Source: Planctomycetaceae bacterium (GTDB lineage: Bacteria; Planctomycetota; Planctomycetia; Planctomycetales; Planctomycetaceae). Taken from it: DNA of 35,454 nucleotides. The notes under the pieces are model-generated. The model was not told the DNA's origin. It made no database searches and saw only the letters and a program-made list of their open reading frames with translations. Both the position numbers and the translations under genes were made by a program. The stretch is taken from assembly GCA_002726205.1 (NCBI GenBank), contig PBSL01000060.1, forward strand, positions 1 to 35,454. Direction: 5' to 3'. Shown in pieces: positions 1-8,395 of the stretch (position 1 is its first letter; the number at the start of each line of letters is the position of its first letter).

Positions 1-329
1 CCGTCGTCGATTTCAGCCTCGCCGGACCGGTTTTTCGCTTCGATCACGTCGCAGATGTAGCCGATCGAACCTCGCTGTTCGAGAAACTCGGCGAACTGTC
101 GGTAACCGGTCGTATCGGTGAAGACCGACACGAATGGAGAAAAGAAGTGCATTGCCTGGGACCCGATGAAGCTCAGCGGCCGACTCATCTCCAAGGCCAT
201 CAGGGTCGGTGTGGTCAACCCGCGGCGAATCACCTCGTCGGCGATCCGGTCGACGGCCAGTCGCTGGGATTCGGTTGGTTCGGCCGGACCGGGCGGATCG
301 ACGGCGAACGCGTGTTTGAACCAATGCAC
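1..329 (-). CDS. small conserved hypothetical protein (3' end cut by window edge)
   Basis: An open frame of at least 109 codons leaves the window at base 1. I placed the start at the GTG at 329 because a GGGAGGT Shine-Dalgarno sequence lies six bases upstream; the same frame stays open further upstream without a better start. The product begins VHWFKHAFAV and contains a Glu/Arg-rich helix, then LEMSRPLSFIGSQ, FFSPFVSVFTD and a FAEFLEQRGSI segment, consistent with a soluble alpha-helical protein. It is not a family I can name. A small planctomycete-type protein of unknown function is an inference from context. It is co-oriented with the TatD gene 164 bases upstream. Confidence 0.6.
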   Translation of the reverse strand, partial: MHWFKHAFAVDPPGPAEPTESQRLAVDRIADEVIRRGLTTPTLMALEMSRPLSFIGSQAMHFFSPFVSVFTDTTGYRQFAEFLEQRGSIGYICDVIEAKNRSGEAEIDD

Positions 330-493
330 GAGGAGACCTCCCTGCCTTCCCTTCGTCGGGGCACCGCCACGAATCTCCAACAACAAGATCACGACCGGCA
401 GCGTCGAAACGAACCCGACCGCGGCAAGATACCGCGCGGACAGGCGAATTGACAGCCTGTAATCGAGGCGATTTCGTCGCCGGTTTGTGCGGA

Positions 494-1297
494 TCACCCG
501 GCGCGAGAGGCACTTTTGTCGTCGGTCGTCAGTCCGAACAGCCGCAACGCGTTGTCCGTGGTCGCGGTGGCCAGCGCCTCCAGATCCAGTCCCTGGACCT
601 CTGCCAGGCATTCGGCGGTGTGACGGACGTGGGCCGGTTCGTTTCGCTTGCCGCGGAAGGGAATCGGGGCCAGATAGGGAGCATCGGTTTCCACCAGCAG
701 CCGTTCCAGCGGCACGCCGGCTGCAACCTCCCGTAACGCGTCGTTTTTCTTGTAGGTCAGCATGCCGGAAAGGGAGATGTGCATGCCGAGTTCGACGCAG
801 CGTGCCGCCGTGGCGGCGTCGCCGCAGAAGGAATGCATGATTCCCCGCAAGGGTCCCCGCAGGGCCTCCCGCTCCAGTTCCGTCAACACGTCGGCCTCGG
901 CTTCACGGCAGTGCACCACGAACGGCAGGTCGTGTTCTCGCGCCAGAGCCATGTGACGTCGGAACATCTCCACCTGCAAGTCCGCCGGCGCGTGGTCCCA
1001 GTAGTGGTCCAGTCCGGTTTCGCCGATGGCGATGACAACGGGTCTCTCGGCCAGTCGGCAGATCGTCTCCCAGTCGTCCCCGGCCGCCTCGGCGACGTAA
1101 TTCGGCTGGATGCCGACAACGGCGTGGACGCCGGGGAATCGATCGGCCAGTTCGACGGCCGCGCGGCTGCTGGCTGCCGTCGTCCCGATCGTGGCCAGGC
1201 CCAGCAACCCTTCGGCCTTCGCACGGGCGACGACCTCCTCGACGTCCTGCGCGAACGCTTCTTCGTCGAGATGGCAGTGCGTGTCAAAGAGCTGCAT
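494..1297 (-). CDS. tatD: TatD family metal-dependent hydrolase / DNase
   Basis: The 267-residue product matches the usual length of TatD proteins, which are TIM-barrel, two-metal hydrolases with DNase activity acting in the cytoplasm. Visible metal ligands are H7 and H9 in DTHCHLD, E93 in IGETGLD, H129 in VVHCRE, H155 in MHSF and D204 in ETDAPYL, so the active site looks complete. I chose the ATG at 1297, where the THCH motif falls at the canonical N-terminus; longer upstream frames give non-TatD sequence. The gene begins 10 bases after the hypothetical gene upstream (ending 1308) and is probably cotranscribed with it. Whether it is orthologous to TatD or to the paralogue YcfH is not resolved. 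Confidence 0.92.
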   Translation of the reverse strand: MQLFDTHCHLDEEAFAQDVEEVVARAKAEGLLGLATIGTTAASSRAAVELADRFPGVHAVVGIQPNYVAEAAGDDWETICRLAERPVVIAIGETGLDHYWDHAPADLQVEMFRRHMALAREHDLPFVVHCREAEADVLTELEREALRGPLRGIMHSFCGDAATAARCVELGMHISLSGMLTYKKNDALREVAAGVPLERLLVETDAPYLAPIPFRGKRNEPAHVRHTAECLAEVQGLDLEALATATTDNALRLFGLTTDDKSASRAG

Positions 1298-1307
1298 GCC
1301 GACGCCT

Positions 1308-1727
1308 TTATCCGGACAGCGTCTGGAGCTCCTCGAGCGTCCGCCGTTCCTCTTCCAATGCATCCGCCAGCAGTTCGGCCGCGGGCTCGTCGTCATCACA
1401 ACCGTCCGCGGCCGATATCAGCCCGTCGACGATCGCCTGCTCGTTGGCGATCAGGCGAGGATAGAGATCCTGCAACGACAGGAAGTGCAGGTCGGTGAAT
1501 TCGGTCGGGTACCGTCCGAACTCGATGGTCCAATCCCGTCTTTCGAGCAGGTCGATGATCCGGGCGATCTGCAACTGCTGCCGGCGGCGAAACAAGGCCA
1601 GGGCCGCGATTTCGGTCTCGTCGTCCCCGGCAATCCACGGTTCACAATCACCGGTGAATTGTACCAGGCTGCCGGAGAGTGCCGCCACGGCGGCATTGAG
1701 TCGGGCGTTGGGGGTCGGGTCGGTCAT
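1308..1727 (-). CDS. hypothetical protein, acidic, helical
   Basis: This 139-residue protein starts MTDPTPNARL and is rich in Leu, Glu and Asp, with predicted helices throughout (for example RRRQQLQIARIIDLLERR) and an acidic C-terminal part containing DGCDDDEPAAE. It has no signal peptide or membrane segment and I recognise no domain. It sits 31 bases downstream of nuoN and 10 bases upstream of tatD on the same strand, so it may be read through from the nuo operon. Its codon bias resembles its neighbours, which supports a real gene. A link to complex I would be a guess. Confidence 0.75.
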   Translation of the reverse strand: MTDPTPNARLNAAVAALSGSLVQFTGDCEPWIAGDDETEIAALALFRRRQQLQIARIIDLLERRDWTIEFGRYPTEFTDLHFLSLQDLYPRLIANEQAIVDGLISAADGCDDDEPAAELLADALEEERRTLEELQTLSG

Positions 1728-1758
1728 CGGGTTGAAAACAGCGTGCGATCGAGGAGAA

Positions 1759-3399
1759 CTAGAGGAACAGATCCCTGGCAGCGTCCTCGGCGGCCTGGCT
1801 GAGCTTGCCGATCAGCGGCGAGGCTCCCAGCAACAGGATCGGGATCGACACCAGGGCAACATAGAGCTTGTCAACGGAATCGGGTTTCGCCACCGGTTGG
1901 CCGGTGGGGCGATCGTCGATGAACATCGCGACCAGGATCCGCAGGTAATAGAACAGGCTGAAGACCGTGTTCAACAGGGCGACGCCGACCAGCAGCCACA
2001 TGGCTGGATGGATGTCGCCGGCCTTCCAGACCGGGGCCAGTACGAAGAACTTGGCCACGAAACCACCCAGCGGCGGCAGGCCGACCAGGCTGAACAGGCA
2101 CACGGCCATGGCAACGCACAACAGGGGGGCCTGTTTTGCCAGTCCCTTGTAGTCGGCGATTTCCTCGCTGTAGATCTGGTTGCGAACCAGGGCCACGATG
2201 GCGAAGGCACCCAGGTTCATGAACAGGTAGACGGTCAGGTAGAACAGCACCCCACTGACACAATCCCTGGCCAGGTCGGTGTCCCCGGCATGCCGGGCCA
2301 GGATCATTGCCGAGACACCCAGCAGCATGTAACCGGCATGGGCGATCGTCGAGTAGGCCAGCAACCGCTTGATGTTCGTCTGGGAATAGGCGGCCAGGTT
2401 GCCGAAGGTCGAGGAGGCGGCGCCGACCAGGCCCAGCCCGATCGCCAGCGAAATCGCCAGGCCCTCGAGCCCGGGCACGGGGATCTCCGGCGGCACCGCT
2501 GCGGGGCCGGCCAGTTGGCCGGCGACGCGGATCAACAACGCGAAGGCGGCCCCCTTGGAGGCGACCGAGAGGAATCCCCCCACCTCGGCGGGAGCCCCCT
2601 CGAACGCATCGGGACACCAGAAGTGGAAGGGGACCAGCGAGAGTTTGAAGGCCAGCCCGACCAGGATCATCATCACGCCCAGCAGGATCGTGCGGAGCGT
2701 GGCGCCGGTCAGCGTCAGCTCGCTGAGCTTCCCGGCAATCTGGTCGATTTCGGCGGTTCCCAGCAGGCCGGCGACCAGGCTGGTACCGTAAAGCATCACG
2801 CCCGCCGCCCCGGCACCGTAGACCACGTACTTCAGGGCCGCTTCACTGCTGGCCCGCCGTCCCTTGAGAAAACCGACCAGCACGTAGCTGGGAACGCTGG
2901 CCATCTCGACGGCCAGGAAGAGGATCAGCAGGTGGTTGGCCGAGACCATCAGCATCATGCCGATCGTCGCGCCCAGCAGCAGCGTGTAGAAGTCCGGTCC
3001 ATCCTCGTTGTCGGGGATCCCGCTGAGGACCGTCAGGGCGATCACCAGGACCAGGAACAGCAGCAGGAACAGGCGGAAAAATATTGTCATGCCGTCGTTG
3101 ATCAGCAGGCCGCTGAAAAGCTCGCTCCGGGAGATCTCCGCGGTGGCTTCCACGCTGGAAAGCTCGATGCCACCCAGGGCCGCGTTGAAGCTGAAACCGA
3201 AGGCGATCAACGTGCCGACCAGCGCGGTCCAATGACCGGGAATCCACCGGTCGGTCCCCAGCAGCCGACCCAGCAACAACGCGATCACCGTTCCACACAG
3301 AACCAGTTCCGGGAGGAAGGCGAAAACATCGCCTGGCAGCGTCTTGGTCAGCTCGTTGAAGAGCTGTTCGAAAACGGGGATCGAGGTATTGGCCAGCAT
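1759..3399 (-). CDS. nuoN: NADH-quinone oxidoreductase subunit N
   Basis: The 546-residue polytopic membrane protein is one of the three antiporter-like proton-pumping subunits of complex I. Hallmarks are E165 in FLAVEMASVPSYVLVGF (the conserved TM5 glutamate), the lysine in YGAGAAG-adjacent ALKYVVYG, and the lysine of FKLSLVPFHFWCPDAFEGAP. It is somewhat longer than the E. coli protein (about 485 residues). Around residues 72-95 is a hydrophilic loop. It lies 53 bases downstream of nuoM and is the last nuo gene of the cluster. The ATG at 3399 gives a plausible cytoplasmic or periplasmic N-terminus but has no clear Shine-Dalgarno sequence. Confidence 0.96.
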   Translation of the reverse strand: MLANTSIPVFEQLFNELTKTLPGDVFAFLPELVLCGTVIALLLGRLLGTDRWIPGHWTALVGTLIAFGFSFNAALGGIELSSVEATAEISRSELFSGLLINDGMTIFFRLFLLLFLVLVIALTVLSGIPDNEDGPDFYTLLLGATIGMMLMVSANHLLILFLAVEMASVPSYVLVGFLKGRRASSEAALKYVVYGAGAAGVMLYGTSLVAGLLGTAEIDQIAGKLSELTLTGATLRTILLGVMMILVGLAFKLSLVPFHFWCPDAFEGAPAEVGGFLSVASKGAAFALLIRVAGQLAGPAAVPPEIPVPGLEGLAISLAIGLGLVGAASSTFGNLAAYSQTNIKRLLAYSTIAHAGYMLLGVSAMILARHAGDTDLARDCVSGVLFYLTVYLFMNLGAFAIVALVRNQIYSEEIADYKGLAKQAPLLCVAMAVCLFSLVGLPPLGGFVAKFFVLAPVWKAGDIHPAMWLLVGVALLNTVFSLFYYLRILVAMFIDDRPTGQPVAKPDSVDKLYVALVSIPILLLGASPLIGKLSQAAEDAARDLFL

Positions 3400-3452
3400 G
3401 AGTCAGGTTCGTCGGGTGCGTCGGATCAACGGGTCGTCGTCAGAAAATTCAG

Positions 3453-5012
3453 TCAGGAGCCGATCTTTCCGGCCATCCCGTTGGCCAGATGTTGGATCGA
3501 GTCGTCCATGATGGAGAACATCGTGTTGGGAAAGATTCCCAGCAGGATCGCGAAGGCCAGCAGCACACCCGCAACGATGAGCTCACGGGGACGGATCGGT
3601 GTCAGGGCTTCCTCGTGCGGCCCCTTGTACTCGGCTCCCAGGTACACCCGCTGCAGGGTCCAGAGGATGTAACCGGCCGTCAGGATCACGCCCGAGGCGG
3701 CGATGATCGCCATCAACTTGCTGAATTGCCAGGCGCTGAGGACGACGAAGACCTCGCCGACAAAGCCGCACAGACCCGGCAGTCCCAGTCCGGCGAAAAA
3801 GATGCCGGCTGCCAGCCCGGTGTAAAGCGGCATCCTGCTTGCCAGGCCGCCGAACTCGTTGATGTTACGGTGGTGGACCCGGTCATAGACCACCCCGACC
3901 ATGAAGAACATGCCGGCCGAGGAAACGCCGTGGCCGAGCATCTGGAACATGGCGCCGTTGATGCCCATCGCCCAGTAGTCAGAGCCGATGAATCCCTCGC
4001 CGTGGGCGGCACCCACGACACCGACAACGCCCATTCCCAGCACGACGTAGCCCATGTGGCTGACCGAGCTGTAGGCGACCAGACGCTTGAAGTCTGTCTG
4101 GGCCATGGCGGCAAAGGCCCCGTAGATGATGCTGATCACACCGATGGCGACCAGGATCGTACTGGCATGGCCGACCGCTTCGGGACACAGCGGGAAGGCG
4201 ATCCGCAGGATCCCGTAACCACCCATCTTCAGCAGCACGCCGGCCAGGATCATGCTGATCGGCGTGGGAGCCTCGACGTGAGCGTCGGGCAACCAGGTGT
4301 GGAAGGGAACACTGGGAATCTTGATCGCGAAGCCGATGAACAACAGCCAGAAGGCCCACTTCTGCATTGTCAGGTCGACCAGCAGTCCCCCTTCGGGATC
4401 CTGGGCCTGCTCGGCGAGTCCGACCAGGTCGAAGTGCTGGCCTCCGTTGTAGTAGATCATCAGCAGGGCGATCAGCATCAGCACGCTGCCAAACAACGTG
4501 TAGAGGAAGAACTTGATCGCCGCGTACTCCTTCCGCGGGCCGCCCCAGATTCCGATCAGGAAATACATCGGCAGCAGCATCACTTCCCAGAAGACGTAGA
4601 ACAGGAAGAAATCGGTGGCCATGAAGACGCCCAGCATGCCGGTTTCCAGCAGCAGGAACAGGATCAGGTAACCCTTGACCTGCTTGGTGACGCTCCAGGA
4701 GGCCAGCATCGCCAACAGGCAGATGAAACTGGTCAGCAGCACCAGCGGCAGGCTGATGCCGTCAATGCCCAACTGGTAGTTGATGTTCCAGTTGGGGATC
4801 CAGGCGGCAACCACCTCGTGCTGCATTTTCGGATCGTCAAAGTCGAATCCTCCCAGCAGCATCAACGTCAGCACGAACGTCACGACCGTGATGGTCAGTG
4901 CGGTGTACCGCAGTCCTTCCACGTTGTCACGTGGCATCAACGCCAGGATGATCGCACCGAACGTCGGAGCAAAGATGACCAGGGTCGGCAGAAGTATGTG
5001 GAAGTCGTCCAT
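3453..5012 (-). CDS. nuoM: NADH-quinone oxidoreductase subunit M
   Basis: The 519-residue product is the central antiporter-like subunit of the complex I membrane arm. E143 in YVFWEVMLLPMYFLIG and K231 in AIKIPSVPFHTWLPDAH correspond to the essential glutamate and lysine of the family (E144 and K234 in E. coli), and the following APTPISMILAGVLLKMGGYG block is classic NuoM. Length matches the family (about 510). It lies 50 bases downstream of nuoL and 53 upstream of nuoN, so the three pump genes form one transcription unit. The start is the ATG at 5012, giving MDDFHILLPTL before the first membrane helix. Confidence 0.97.
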   Translation of the reverse strand: MDDFHILLPTLVIFAPTFGAIILALMPRDNVEGLRYTALTITVVTFVLTLMLLGGFDFDDPKMQHEVVAAWIPNWNINYQLGIDGISLPLVLLTSFICLLAMLASWSVTKQVKGYLILFLLLETGMLGVFMATDFFLFYVFWEVMLLPMYFLIGIWGGPRKEYAAIKFFLYTLFGSVLMLIALLMIYYNGGQHFDLVGLAEQAQDPEGGLLVDLTMQKWAFWLLFIGFAIKIPSVPFHTWLPDAHVEAPTPISMILAGVLLKMGGYGILRIAFPLCPEAVGHASTILVAIGVISIIYGAFAAMAQTDFKRLVAYSSVSHMGYVVLGMGVVGVVGAAHGEGFIGSDYWAMGINGAMFQMLGHGVSSAGMFFMVGVVYDRVHHRNINEFGGLASRMPLYTGLAAGIFFAGLGLPGLCGFVGEVFVVLSAWQFSKLMAIIAASGVILTAGYILWTLQRVYLGAEYKGPHEEALTPIRPRELIVAGVLLAFAILLGIFPNTMFSIMDDSIQHLANGMAGKIGS

Positions 5013-5062
5013 GGTTCGTCAGGTTCCTGTTCGGGGCGGTCCCGTCTCGGAGGTGTCAGTGG

Positions 5063-7462
5063 TCAAGTCTGGGGAAATAGAGCAAACATCAGGAGAAACA
5101 ACGTGACAACGCCCAGGGCGATAAACATCACGTACTGTCTCAGCCGGCCGGTCTGAACAACACTCAAGGATTGTCCGATCGCCTGGACCCGCACGGCTAT
5201 CCAGTTGACGATGCCGTCGACCAGGCTTTCGTCGAACCAGCGATTCCAGCGGGCAAGGACAACACCGGTGTGGGCGAACCAGTGCAGCACGCCGTCGAGA
5301 ACACGGCGATCAAAACTGGAGAACCAGGCCGCCACGACGTGAACCGGGCGGATAAACATCGCGTCGTAGAGCTCGTCGAATCGCCATTTTTCGACCAGGA
5401 ACTCGTGGGTTCCGGCGAACTGCCGCCGAATGATGCCCGGATCGGGACGGCCGACGCCGTACATCAACCAGGCCAACAACGTGCCCACCGCGGCCACCAG
5501 CAGTGCCAGAATGCCGGCCTGCTGGTGGTAGCCGGCGATCTGCTTGTGCGAGGGCAGCGTGATGGCCGAGTCGGCGATGTGCTCGGGGATTGTCTCGGAG
5601 TGGCTGATCGCCGTGTACAGCGGACCACCCTCACCCCCCACGGCACAGAAGATCGCGAAGAATGCCAGGATCATCAAGGGGACGGTCATCACCCGCGGTG
5701 ATTCGTGGCAGTGGTCATAGAGTTCCTGGTCGCGGGGCTCGCCGGCGAAGGTGTAGAACCAGAGCCGGAACATGTAGAAGGCGGTGATCCCGGCGGTAAC
5801 CAGCGGCGCCAGGAACAGCAGCGAATGGGCCGGGTTGAGATGCGCGTAGGTCATCGCCGTGGCGACGATGGCATCCTTGGAGTGGTATCCGGAGAAGGCG
5901 ATCTTGTAGCCCCAGAGCGAGACACCCGGCACGGCCAGGCCACAGATAGCGATCACGCCGATGAGCATCGTGCAGGCGGTGATCGGCATTTTCTTGCGCA
6001 AGCCGCCCATCCGGGGCATCTCCTGCTCGTGGTGGCAGCCGACGATCACGCTGCCCGAGCACAGAAACATCAACGACTTGAAGAAGGCGTGGGTGATCAG
6101 GTGGAACAGCCCCGCGCCCCACCCACCCAGGCCGATGGCCAGCATCATGTAGCCCAGTTGGCTGATTGTCGAGTAGGCCAGCACCCGCTTGATATCGGTC
6201 GCCACGATGGCAATCGTGGCGGCGACGAACAGCGTGATCGCTCCCACGTAGGCAATCGTCAGCAACACCTCGGGCAGGAAGACCGGGAAGAACCGGGCGG
6301 CCAGGTAGACCCCGGCGGCGACCATCGTTGCCGAGTGGACCAACGCCGAAACCGGCGTGGGGCCCTCCATCGCATCCGGCAGCCAGGTCTGCAACGGGAA
6401 CTGGGCGCTTTTGCCAACGCAACCGGCAAAGATCCCCAGCCCGGCGGCAACCAGCAACCAGTAGGGAATCGACGCTGACTTGTCGTCATGGTCCTGGATC
6501 CTGACGATGCTGCCGTGGTCGGTCTTCTCGACATCGACCTTGCCGTGATCGTCGCGGACCATCTCGAACAGGCCCGGTTCCGGATGGGCCCCGTCGTTGC
6601 CATCGGTGTAGCTCTTGAATCCGAAGGTCCCAAACGAGGTCCAGAGGATCATCAACCCGATGATGAAGCCGAAGTCGCCGACACGGTTGACGATGAAGGC
6701 CTTGTTGGCCGCCGTCGAGGCCGAACGGCGTTCGACGTAGAAACCGATCAGCAGGTAGCTGCAGATGCCGACCAGTTCCCAGAAGACAAACACCATGAAG
6801 ATGTTGCCGGCCAGGACCAGGCCCAGCATCGAGAAGCAGAACAGCGACATGTAGCTGAAGAACAGGTAGAAGCGGCCCGGGCGGTGCAGGTGTGAGCCGT
6901 CGGCCAGGTGCACCTGGTGGTCGGTGTGGTCCTCGGTCCGCTCGTCGTCCATGTAGCCGATCGCGAACACGTGGATGCAGGTGGCGATCAACGTGACCAT
7001 CGTGAACATGATCAGCGTCAGGCTGTCGACGTAGTAGTCGATGGCAATCCGCAATTTGCCGAAGGTACCCAGCGTGTAGATCTCGCCACTGACATACTTT
7101 TGTCCACCACCGTGGCCGGTTTCACCCGTGTCGGCATCCTCACCGTGAGGAACGTTGGCGACAGTGAAATGGGCTGTCGCGTGGGCGTCTGGATTGTCGG
7201 ATTCCAGTGGAGCTGCCTGGGAGTGCGAGGTCTGGTGCTCGAGCAGTCCCCAGTCACTGATTCCACTGATCAGCGCCGAGAGGCTCAGCAGGAACCCTCC
7301 GCCGATGCAGCCGACGGCGAGGTAGGCGGCCGTTCGCGACTTGTAGCGGCCCCCCGGACAGCGGTGCGACCAGTAACCGGCGAAGACCTCGATGACGAAA
7401 CCGCAAAGCGGCAACAGCCACGCGATGATCAGCAGCCAGGCTTTTGAGTCGATGTGGGTCAT
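5063..7462 (-). CDS. nuoL: NADH-quinone oxidoreductase subunit L, enlarged
   Basis: NuoL is the distal proton-pumping subunit of complex I and carries the long lateral helix. Conserved residues visible are E229 in FVFWELVGICSYLLIGF, K351 in VGKSAQFPLQTWLPDAMEG and the histidine in SALVHSATMVAAGVYL. The product is 799 residues, well above the roughly 610 of E. coli. Part of the extra length is three hydrophilic His/Asp/Glu-rich stretches near residues 75-135, 172-197 and 303-330. The start is set at the ATG at 7462 (MTHIDSKAWLL), 22 bases after the nuoK stop. A longer frame would add non-conserved sequence overlapping nuoK. No Shine-Dalgarno sequence is visible. Confidence 0.96.
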   Translation of the reverse strand: MTHIDSKAWLLIIAWLLPLCGFVIEVFAGYWSHRCPGGRYKSRTAAYLAVGCIGGGFLLSLSALISGISDWGLLEHQTSHSQAAPLESDNPDAHATAHFTVANVPHGEDADTGETGHGGGQKYVSGEIYTLGTFGKLRIAIDYYVDSLTLIMFTMVTLIATCIHVFAIGYMDDERTEDHTDHQVHLADGSHLHRPGRFYLFFSYMSLFCFSMLGLVLAGNIFMVFVFWELVGICSYLLIGFYVERRSASTAANKAFIVNRVGDFGFIIGLMILWTSFGTFGFKSYTDGNDGAHPEPGLFEMVRDDHGKVDVEKTDHGSIVRIQDHDDKSASIPYWLLVAAGLGIFAGCVGKSAQFPLQTWLPDAMEGPTPVSALVHSATMVAAGVYLAARFFPVFLPEVLLTIAYVGAITLFVAATIAIVATDIKRVLAYSTISQLGYMMLAIGLGGWGAGLFHLITHAFFKSLMFLCSGSVIVGCHHEQEMPRMGGLRKKMPITACTMLIGVIAICGLAVPGVSLWGYKIAFSGYHSKDAIVATAMTYAHLNPAHSLLFLAPLVTAGITAFYMFRLWFYTFAGEPRDQELYDHCHESPRVMTVPLMILAFFAIFCAVGGEGGPLYTAISHSETIPEHIADSAITLPSHKQIAGYHQQAGILALLVAAVGTLLAWLMYGVGRPDPGIIRRQFAGTHEFLVEKWRFDELYDAMFIRPVHVVAAWFSSFDRRVLDGVLHWFAHTGVVLARWNRWFDESLVDGIVNWIAVRVQAIGQSLSVVQTGRLRQYVMFIALGVVTLFLLMFALFPQT

Positions 7463-7484
7463 GAAATCGGAGGTTATCGGAGGT

Positions 7485-7793
7485 CTAGCCGCGCAGCTTG
7501 TCGCCGCGGTCGACATCAATGGTCTGATGGTTGTTGTAGAAGTTCAGCGCGATGGCCAGCGCCACGGCGGCCTCGGCGGCGGCCAGCACGATGACAAACA
7601 GCGAGACGATCTGCCCGTCGAGTCCCAGCGGGGTGTAGTGTGCAAAGGCCACGAAGTTGACGTTGGCACCGTTGAGTACCAGTTCGACCCCCATCAGGAC
7701 GGCAATGCCGTTCCGCTTGGTGGCCATGCAGACGATGCCGCTGACAAACAGCACGGCACCGACAAACAGGTAGTAGGCCAGGGGAGTTTCCAT
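7485..7793 (-). CDS. nuoK: NADH-quinone oxidoreductase subunit K
   Basis: This 102-residue protein has three membrane helices and the two buried glutamates typical of NuoK, in LMGVELVLNGANVNFVAF and in VLAAAEAAVALAIAL, which lie on the proton path of complex I. Length equals the family norm (about 100). It starts two bases after the nuoJ stop, so translation is probably coupled, and ends 22 bases before nuoL. The motif GIVCMATKRNGIAVLMG is characteristic. Confidence 0.97.
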   Translation of the reverse strand: METPLAYYLFVGAVLFVSGIVCMATKRNGIAVLMGVELVLNGANVNFVAFAHYTPLGLDGQIVSLFVIVLAAAEAAVALAIALNFYNNHQTIDVDRGDKLRG

Positions 7794-7795
7794 GA

Positions 7796-8395
7796 TCAGT
7801 TCTCGCCCCCGGTTGATCCGTCAGCAACCCGGCGCTTGGCCCGGGCGAGGTAGGCGGCACCGACCAGGACGACCAGCAGGTGGATCGACACGATTTCAAA
7901 CGGCAGCAGGTAGCCGGTTCGGCCGCCACGTCCCTCGTGCACACCGATCTCGTGGTCGGCCGGAATCCCGACCAGCCTCAGCCCGATCGCCCGCGCCGTG
8001 TTGCCTGATTCCGCCCCCGGGCTGGCTTCGGTCCGAGCGGCATTCAGCGTGTCCCATTCGACGTCGATCACGGTGAAGGCGATCACCGAGAGCAGCAACA
8101 ACCCGACAGCGGCTCCCAGGAAGGTCTCGCCGGGTGACACCCTGATCTGTTGGAAGGGGCCACTGGCGGTCAGCATTACGCCGAAGATCAACAGCACCAG
8201 TGTGCCACCGACATAGACGAGCAACTGCGTGGCGCCGACGAAATCGGCTTCGAGCAGGAAGAACAGCCCGGCGGTCGAGCCGAGCGAGACGATCAGCGAG
8301 AAGGCCATGCGGACGATGTTCTGGGAGATCACCACGCCGACGGCACCCCCACAGGTCAACAGCGCAAAGATCCAGAAGAGCGGTTGATTGCTCAC
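7796..8395 (-). CDS. nuoJ: NADH-quinone oxidoreductase subunit J
   Basis: The 199-residue protein has about five membrane helices and the NuoJ core ATQLLVYVGGTLVLLIFGVML, which includes the conserved tyrosine region involved in coupling. The C-terminal helix (VSIHLLVVLVGAAYLA) precedes a basic tail. Its ATG overlaps the nuoH stop in an ATGA (8392-8395), a strong sign of translational coupling. In most complete nuo operons nuoI lies between nuoH and nuoJ; here it is absent. Confidence 0.95.
   Translation of the reverse strand: MSNQPLFWIFALLTCGGAVGVVISQNIVRMAFSLIVSLGSTAGLFFLLEADFVGATQLLVYVGGTLVLLIFGVMLTASGPFQQIRVSPGETFLGAAVGLLLLSVIAFTVIDVEWDTLNAARTEASPGAESGNTARAIGLRLVGIPADHEIGVHEGRGGRTGYLLPFEIVSIHLLVVLVGAAYLARAKRRVADGSTGGEN

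Noticed and set aside
1495-5156. Very long plus-strand open frames (725 and 555 codons) opposite nuoN and nuoM
   Set aside because: They are rich in Gln, Asp, Gly and His in the manner of antisense GC-rich coding DNA, lie fully opposite conserved nuo genes, and show no domain.
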